Origin: Apricaphanius iberus
Taxonomy: Eukaryota > Chordata > Actinopteri > Cyprinodontiformes > Aphaniidae
Reading direction: 5' to 3'
DNA: 64,000 nt
Assembly (NCBI GenBank): GCA_028564705.1
Contig: JAPXFQ010000068.1
Span: 124,001 to 188,000, forward strand
In this document: piece after piece, positions 56,554 through 64,000 of the stretch
Numbering within the stretch: the stretch's first letter is position 1
Layout of the letters: each line of letters opens with the position of its first letter
Notes under the pieces: model-generated
Database searches by the model: none
Told to the model about the DNA's origin: nothing
What the model saw: the letters and a program-made list of their open reading frames with translations, nothing else
Program-made: the position numbers and the translations under genes

Positions 56554-57054
56554 CAATTATATGCCCCAAAACGCCTTCATTTAAGCAGTGTTTTGTTATT
56601 AAACTTTAGCATTACTTCCCTCAAAGTTCAGAATGTCTCAGAACGGCTTCTTTGTTCTCTTCTCAGAGAGCTGCAATGGCAGGCAGCTACGTCATCAATG
56701 AAATCGCCATTTAGTGTAAATTGGAATCAGTTGGATTAAAAGCCTGTGAAAACCCCAGAAGCTTACACCACAGCAACTCCGGGAAATGTAAAACTCACAG
56801 GGGAATATCACTAAATTTTCATACCAAAACATTGGTTTAATGAAGAAGTTTTGGGGCAAATAATACCTTATTACAGGCAGCAAGTCTCCTGCTCCCTTTG
56901 ACTCCCATTATATGGATTTACGCTGATCGTGACTGGATATAAACTTCTTCGGAAGGATTTCAAGTGGCTCCAAACTTGTTTGGGTGAGTAAATTAACTAA
57001 ATAAATGCTAAAAATAAGGTCCAGTTTGAAAAAACCCTGAACTTTCCCTTTAAG

Positions 57055-58440
57055 AACAGGTGAACAAGCATCAAACTTTTTGGTAGGGTTGGCAGACTAT
57101 ATTGACCCCCACAGCAGCAGACTTTGTGTAAGCACAACACAAAGCAGAAATTTACTCACACATTTGTTCCTCCTGGGCCCCCTTAACTCATGACAATCAG
57201 TGAATTACTGTGCATGGCCTGTGGTCGTGGCAACGACTTGTGGCTGAGAGTGAGACGGCTAGTGTCACTGAGACGTGGAGCTTGGACTGGAGTGTGACTC
57301 AAGCTGTCTTGTGGAATATGTTAATAAGACTGTGGCCTGAAGTGTGACTGGATGTGTGCCTGTGACAATGCCAATTAGCACAAAGGCTGGAGATGTCTGT
57401 ATGTTCTGTGGAAAAGCTATGAGTCCCCAGAATTGTTCCTGTAACAAGAATTTTGGGGTATTTTGGGTTTTCATTGTTATACCTTGCGTTTAGACAGACA
57501 CATTTTTATGTCCTGGCAAATTCTAACACACCTTTCTGTAGCAATATTTCACTTACATCATCTGATCACAAACCAGCACAGGGAACCATTTAATAATAAT
57601 TCTGCAATTGTGTTGTGAAATGACTTTATTGTTTGAATGTTAAAAATTCTGTTGGTTTCCTCATTCTGAAACTGTGATGTGAGACGTGATCCGTTGAAAG
57701 CCTGTCAGTGATACTGACGAGACCCGACACTTTCATATGAATAAGCACAAAGTTGTGGGAGATGCTTCATGCATGTGAACTATCATTTCAAATCCAACAA
57801 AGACACAAAGAGATCAGACGAGGACATGATTCAGTGTAATGCTCACTGGGTTGTTGCCATTGCCACACTGGGGAATATTGCTTTAGAGTCAGTCGTAACA
57901 GCTGACCAAATCTGTCTTCATCTGCAGTGAAATAGTTTTTTACAACAAGAATATCAAATTGGAGTAATTGTAACAATTTTTTTGTCTGTTAGGGAATGAA
58001 AAATTAACATTAAGGAAATATATTCTTTAAGTAGATAAATTATAAAAGTGCTGAGCAAAAGTATTTGTCGAGAATCTATTAAACAAATTAAATTCTTTAG
58101 AGTGCTGAGTACTTTGAGCCAAAAAAGAGAGAACAATGGTATATCAATGATGAAATAGCAAATTATATTTAAAATAGGCCCATACACATACACTTTTATT
58201 CATCAAACGAACAATGTTAAAGGTAGAAAAGGCAGTATGCATAATGCATTATGAATAATTGCTAATTAGTATTCACATTACTTTATTGTGGTCAACATGG
58301 GCACTCATTTAAAGGTGTTTCCCTTAAGGATGTAATGTACCCTCGAATAAAAGGAACATATATTTTTAGGACTCACGGGTGAATTTCATAGCTGTCAGGT
58401 TCCCTGTTTACTCCAATATTTTACCTCTCTTTCCTGCTGT
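57055..58440. other. Non-coding DNA, no gene seen
   Basis: Unassigned, with chance frames below 80 codons. Confidence 0.4.
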
Positions 58441-58446
58441 CCTCCC

Positions 58447-58448
<2 letters not shown>

Positions 58449-58507
<59 letters not shown>
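58449..58507. repeat. (TTA)n microsatellite
   Basis: Nearly perfect ATT/TTA trinucleotide repeat of about 20 units. Confidence 0.97.
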
Positions 58508-58542
58508 CCTATTTTAATATAAAAACATCCTGTGCCTTTCTT

Positions 58543-59190
58543 AAAGGTCCAGTGTGTAACATTCAGCTTTTTATTAATTAAAAAAAATCAAGTACTGCTT
58601 TCATAAATATGTATTTTACCAAGGTCTAATTACAGAAAGCGTTCCCGTGTCTTAGAATACGTTCTTTAAAGATACATAAGGGGCACAGCCCCCCATCTGA
58701 GACTGCCATGTTACATCGCCATCTTTTAATACGTTAGCCGAAAGGGGTTTAACTTTTTTGCTTTACGTGTTTTAACGAGTTATGCCGGGGGGAGAGGTGA
58801 AGAGAAGAAACGGGCAACGAGCATGGAGGACCATGGATCATAGTTTTTAATGTCAATGGAGGACCATCCGTACTCTTTGCCCCGTGAGAGGGAGGAAACC
58901 ATACCACAGAAAAGAAAAATAAATAACCTGGGAGAAAACAAGAATCAACATCGGTGGAGCGTTTACCAGATGGAGAATATTCATGACGGACATAAACTTG
59001 AAGACGACGCGAGGTTGCAGGCTTTCTGCTGGACAGGTAAGTTAATTAAATGAAACAATTAAGTTTATGTTAGCGTTATGTTTGACACAGGACCGGTTAG
59101 TCCAGCAAATAGTTTATCTTCCGTTTAACTCAGACAATTTACTCTGCGGCTTCCGTAGTAGTAATGACATAATGACATAACGGCGAGAAA
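58543..59190 (+). mobile_element. DNA-transposon 5' end with a putative first exon
   Basis: TTAA followed by AGGTCCAGTGTGTAAC (58547) is the common start of a teleost DNA-transposon group. A 67-codon frame (58850-59053, MSMEDHPYSLPREREETIPQ) follows. Its charged region reads KRKINNLGENKNQHRW, and the text CTGGACAGGTAAGT at about 59030 gives a good splice donor in frame. A similar exon layout occurs in transposons with multi-exon genes. No opposite end was found. Confidence 0.4.
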
Positions 59191-59194
59191 CCAG

Positions 59195-60285
59195 AGAACA
59201 CTGCTCAGTTGATTGCATTCACTGAGCACACCACTAGTTAGAGGTAATTTCTCACTCGGGGGCTTTAACTAAATTGTGACTAGCCTCACAAGAACTGCCC
59301 CCAGATCTTGCTTAGTTAGCACCGAGCACGGGAATAATACTGAGATGGATGGTCCTGATGAAAAAGTAATTTCCAATGTATTCCCATTTACAAAAATCTT
59401 AAATAAGAGTTGTTGCATTAGTCTGCATCTGCCCTTTCATTTGTGCCTCACTACAGCTTCTCATTGCGAAAACAAATCAGCTTCATGGACTTCAGCTATG
59501 GGGAGATTTTTCAGCTGCAGAACAGACAAAATAAAGGAAAAAAAATCATGAAGAAACAGATACTTTTCTGTTAGTTTTGATTAATAATGGCATTTATTCA
59601 TGTGTATCAGACCGACTATGTTTAACCCTGAAGGGGGTTTAATTTAGTGCTTGATATTCAAAAATTATTATGAGTATTATTGGCTAAAATTTTTTTTTTA
59701 TATAAGCTTAAAAATACTATAAGCTTAAGAAGGCTTAGCAAGAGTGTACCTAGGAAGTTTTTAAAGAGGGCTAAATTAGGGCCGGTGATGATCTTGGAGT
59801 GTCCCACCAAAATAAAAGCAGCGCTATTGTACAAAAGGGGCAGGGGCCTGGAATGAGTGACAACAGACTCACAACATGGGGGTCAAAGATTGACATCTAC
59901 ATAAATATATACATTTAATTAATAATTCTACCTAATTAAAGCTATACATCTCTTATTTCATCATTCATTACAAATATTATCTAAGATGTGATAATGTAGC
60001 CTCTTCATAATTGCAGAACATAATGAGATGCAGCAGAAAGGCCAGGGTTAACATCAATGACAAATCAATTACTAATTCAATAATCTGAATTATGTATTGA
60101 TAATATTAATAACAAGTATTCATTGGTGCTCTACAGTGTACAGTGCTTTTAAAGTGGATAATTTGCACTAAATGTGAGAAGTGAAAACCTAAAGATCAAC
60201 ATGTTCAGTAACAAACACAAGATAAATGTAAGAGAACACATACTAGCATATAGCCATTATAAATAGATACTGGTTTGTAGCATGC
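59195..60285. other. Non-coding DNA, no gene seen
   Basis: A 91-codon plus frame at 59276-59551 has no recognised domain and may be a continuation of the preceding element. Confidence 0.35.
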
Positions 60286-60339
60286 AAGTATGTTATCCTA
60301 CATTTTGTACACACACACTGTAGCAGGTATTTTGGCTCT

Positions 60340-61377
60340 TTCTTCCATTAAGATCTTCTTTCCAGCTGTGATGTGTTGGGGCCGTCGCTGGGCAACAAAG
60401 ACTTTCAACTCCCTCTATATATTCTCTGTTAGATTGAGGTCTAGAGACTGGCTACGGCACTCCAGATCCTTGAAATGCTTTATAAGTAGCCACTTGTTGC
60501 TCGGGCAGTATCTTTGGGTTCATTGCCATGCTGGAAGATTCAGAAGTTTTTTTCCCAAAATCTCCCTTTACATGGCCCCATTTATCATAATTTTTCCACC
60601 CCATACTTCACAGTGGGTATGGTGTTATTGGGATGCAGCACAGTGTTCTTCTTCCTCCAAACACGACAAGTGGTGTGTATACCAAAAGGTTCTATGTTTG
60701 TCTCATCTCACTAGATCAAATTATCTCAATCTCCCACTAGATCATCCTTATGGTGTCTAGCAAATTTTAGATGGCTCTGGACATATGCTAGGTAGAGCAG
60801 AGATGGGATCTTCAGGTGAGATCTTGCATAGAGCCCGAGGCTGAGAGATATTATCAGTGATCTTGTATTGATTCCTTTTCTAAATAATTGCTCCAACAGT
60901 TGATTTCTTCTCACCAAGTTGCTTGCATATTTTAGATAGGCTTTTGTGCAGGTGTATAGTATGGTCCCTGGTATCTTTAGACAGCTCTTTAGTCTCGGCC
61001 ATGGTGGAGGTTGGAGTCCGACTGTTTGAAGGCAGTGACAGGTGTATTTTATACAGCTAATTAGTTCAAGCAGGTGCTGAGAGGTGGATAGAAGAGTATC
61101 TTAAGGAAGATGTACCAGATCTGTGAGGGTAAGAATCCTTGCTTGTTTGTAGGTGCTAAATCTTCATATTCTGCGCTATAATACAAATAAATTCTTTAAA
61201 ATCATACAATGTGCTTTCCTAGATTTTCTTTTTACATTCCGTCTATCACAGTTTAACTAAACCTGAATGAAACTGTACCTTGATGAAAATTACAGAGCTC
61301 TCTCATCTTTTGAAGTAAGACAACTTGCACAATTTCCGGATGACAATTTCTTTTCTTTTTTTTGTTCCACTGCGTAT
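60340..61377 (-). mobile_element. Degenerate Tc1 copy (DD34E-type family)
   Basis: The plus strand follows, in order, TTCAACTCCCTC, TAGATTGAGGTCTAGAGACTGG, AGATCCTTGAAATGCTTTAT, TTGCTCGGGCAG and GTTCATTGCCATGCTGGAAG. It continues with CCCCATACTTCACAGT, TTCTTCCTCCAAACACGAC, GAGATTATCAGTG and TCTTAGTCTCGGCCATGGTG-like text. This is the reverse complement of a widespread teleost Tc1 transposase gene. The end CACTGCGTA (near 61377) resembles a terminal repeat. Many stops and indels make it dead. Confidence 0.7.
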
Positions 61378-61379
61378 AG

Positions 61380-64000
61380 TGCATCCAAATGAGATACTTC
61401 TTAACCAAATCTGTGTTTCTTCCCTTTGAATAATGATGTTTGATTGGCTTTGAATGTTGAAATCCTGATCTGAAGATTATTTCTCATTATTTGCAAGTTG
61501 AAAAAAAAACAAATGATGTGGTGCTCATGACTGCTAACAACTTAAGAAATTGAAAATGTACTTCTCTTAACATATTTGTTCCAACACTAAATAAACAAAT
61601 ACAGATTATACAGTAACATGTTTGCCACTTGTCATAGGCGTCGATTCTGTATCCTAATGGCCTCAGATAATGGATTGGTGACATTGCTTTTATACAACAG
61701 TTCTACAAGCTTATTTTATTTTTCTAACAATAGTTATTGACAATAGATTATGAGTTGTTTGTACATTCAAGCATTTATTTAGCTCCACCAACACAAATAG
61801 TTCAAACTGGAAGTGAGAAGAGCCTGTTGCCGGGCAAAATTAACATTTCCTATAGATAAACGTTTCAAACGCAAACATTATGGTATTTTCACACCATACG
61901 CTTTGTCGCTGTGAAAAAAAAAAAAAAAGCTCACAAACGTACTAGTTTGAAGCCGTAGACATAATAATGTCTATGGTTTGAGGCCTATACCTTTTTAAGA
62001 CTGCAGCTAGCAAAACATGTGGCTGGCTAAACGTCGACATCGGGCGACATCACTACAGTGAGACGCTCTGATTGGTCAGCACTCAGGGTACGGAGGTAGA
62101 AGTTCAGCTAGCTTGGCTTCTGTGTTGCCGGCTTTTGCCGCTTTGAAGCTTGGAAAGCAGCAAATGTTTCGAAAATTGTCAGGGCCAAAGCACACAAAGC
62201 ACAGTGGGGAGTCTGACTGTGATCGATAGACAGTGAGCTGCTTAAAAAGCTGCTCCACTGATAAGGTCGTTAATATTTAATTTAGTTAATATCACACATC
62301 CCACATTATGGATTTAGTAATTCCTTATTTGTTGTTTATATAATAAGTTACAGATTTATTTTGTGTATGTATTGATCCTTAATTGTGTGATCATGTACAC
62401 TAAATCATCATTTATTCTCCAGTACAGGCTGTTCTGATATATTTGAGGAGTCATTCTCCCTCTTCTTTTCTCCTTTGGGATTACTGTTAGAATTTGGTAT
62501 ATATATCATGTATTTTTTATGTTACAAATTCATACTACATAATTACATTTTCTTTTTAAGTTTTAAAGGAAACTCATTTAAAAGGTTTTCAACTTAAGCT
62601 GCAGGGCAGAGAAAATATTTTCTTTATTTTTCAGACTTAATAATGTATCCCATGTCCCTCTCAGTCTGACCATTTGACATGTAAAAGCCTGAGGAGTTGT
62701 TCCCCCTCTGTCCATGTTCGAGGATCTGCTTTCTCTCTTCCTTCACTGCACCAAGGTTTGGCTGTTCAGTCTCCTCTAGTATGGTGAGTTTTCTAATGTT
62801 TTATGAAATCATACTTAATTAGTGATGATTAGAGGCTTTATAATGTATCCATGTCCCATTCAGTTCTCAGTTTCTGATGGTTTCATTATGACTGAGTCAC
62901 CGCTAAAACAAAGAAGTTTCAGCTTTATTGCTCCTACTGTTTGTGATGTGTTTCTATTTAGATAATTTATCAGGATTAAACTTAAACACTGGGCTTACAC
63001 TACAAGATTTTTACTGCCACAGACTAAAAACTGAAAGGGTAGCTTGAGGGTTCTTCCCGTTAGTCTTGCCCCACCCTTAGTCATAACATAACCTCTGTTG
63101 TGATTGTTTGATTGCCATACCTGTCAATTTTAGTCATTGAGTTCATTTGCATTCTTTATTTGTTAACTATCACAGAATATTACTATCCTTTGTAGTATGC
63201 AGAAAGGAGTCACTGCAAAATTTGTAGACTTCTATGTAGTGTCCGCTGATAATGTAGTGGGCCGGTCTCAAGAGAAAATGGCAGGGCTGAATTTTTGTCC
63301 GAGTCGACCCCTGTGTACAAGCTATTTAAAGCTCCAATCGAAAGCTCAGGCTTCCTTTCCTTCCTTTAGGGAGAATTCTCATATTTACAAATAGTATCTA
63401 AGAAAATCTGAGTATTGAATACAAACAGAACCAGGGATGGACTAATTCAGTGTTGACTCGAGTCTTGTTTAAGGGACTTAACATTAAATAGGGACTTTAA
63501 TGACAATTTTCCAAAGACTCTTTAAATGTGTGCATGACGTCGATTATTTATTTTTTTCTAACTTATTTTAAGCATGTTTTTTTATATTGCACATGCTACT
63601 GTGTTAGCTTGGTGATAATGTGGGGCATTGAGTAATTTTTTTAAATACAGTAAACCGCATATGCCTGCCATTATTCTATAATTAAAATCTACACCCTGCT
63701 CTATTGTTTTTGACTTGCTCTTAGATGATGATAATTTGACATTTTCTAATTAATTATATTTCATGTTCAGCAGTTTCAACATTCTAGTCCTGTTTTCAGT
63801 CAATTTTATGTCCATTGATAATGCCTTCAAGAAGAAAGTGCAGTCAGCATTTTGTCTGATTCTTTTGTAAAGAATGGCCAAGAAGAAAATTTTTTCTTTT
63901 AATACATGCTCAGAATTTTACCATGCTATTTCTATTACTACAGTGGTATTAAATGCTCATATTACAAGGAATGTATTAGTTTTGTTTTATCTGCAGTTAC
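61380..64000. other. Non-coding DNA, unclassified repeat-like segment
   Basis: At 61800-62270 a more GC-rich segment with GATTGGTCAG (CCAAT-type), an A-run of 15 and a small hairpin (GCCGTAGACATAATAATGTC...) resembles a DNA-transposon body, but ends were not found. The remainder has only chance frames. Confidence 0.35.

Larger units (their letters stand above)
54643..57049. mobile_element. Palindromic MITE flanked by TTAA
   Basis: The left arm (54643 to about 54826) holds AACCTGCATCTTATTTTTAG, CAAGTTTGGAGCAACTTGGA and GAAGTTTATATCCAGC. The right arm, read inverted from 57049, has AGGGAAAGTTCAGGG, ACTGGACCTTATTTTTAG, CAAGTTTGGAGCCACTTGAA and GAAGTTTATATCCAGTC. TTAA is at 54639-54642 and 57050-57053. 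Without the foldback element inserted into its left arm it is about 0.68 kb. Both arms carry a GCCCCAAAAC word (56563 and, inverted, about 56850), which shows where the left arm was split. Confidence 0.85.

Noticed and set aside
60290..60760. 156-codon plus-strand ORF
   Set aside because: Antisense to a decayed Tc1 transposase gene.

Overview
The window looks like intergenic or long-intron DNA from a teleost fish, probably a percomorph, and I see no host gene. The reasons are the AT-rich base composition, long (TA)n, (CA)n and (TTA)n microsatellites, and a mix of repeats typical of teleosts. These include Tc1/mariner, L2/Rex-like LINE fragments with their usual 3' ends, RTE-type tails ending in ATGG/ATCC repeats, a SINE with an L2-like tail, PIF/Harbinger-like and hAT-like MITEs, a piggyBac-like end and LTR elements. 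No stretch shows a convincing multi-exon host gene. Almost every open frame here is a chance frame or part of a transposon.

Layout. 1-9.3 kb: fragments of LINE reverse transcriptase, hAT-like ends, an L2-like 3' end (about 4.1-4.7 kb), and a decayed LTR (Gypsy-like) remnant (about 7.5-9.3 kb) with a gag-like ORF, a 42-bp tandem repeat and a perfect 43-bp hairpin. 9.7-16.4 kb: two copies of one unclassified repeat family, a CpG-rich element and an LTR-like fragment. 19.7-25.2 kb: a clean MITE with TAA duplications, a 2.1-kb PIF/Harbinger-like element that keeps two convergent exon-intron-polyA skeletons, a second copy of that element, and a piggyBac-like end. 25.6-27.0 kb: a dead Tc1 copy broken by two hAT-like insertions, one of which carries an RTE-type tail.

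30.1-40.0 kb is the centrepiece, a three-level nest. A foldback-like DNA element of about 1.5 kb (30086-40033) holds a Tc1-like transposon (31395-39823). Its transposase frame is open and has DD38E spacing. That transposon is split by a 6.8-kb LTR retrotransposon on the minus strand (32460-39266). The LTR element has 600-bp LTRs, a tRNA-Trp-like primer site, a polypurine tract and a 4-bp target duplication, but essentially no coding capacity.

40.3-64 kb: a MITE flanked by TTAA, LTR-like fragments, an L2-like reverse transcriptase fragment (46.9-47.4 kb), and SINE and RTE tails. A second nest follows: a LINE 3' end, then a TTAA-flanked palindromic MITE (54643-57049), then a 1.7-kb foldback element (54827-56553). 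The window ends with a degenerate minus-strand Tc1 (60.3-61.4 kb) and unclassified sequence. All family names come from remembered signatures and were not checked against a database.
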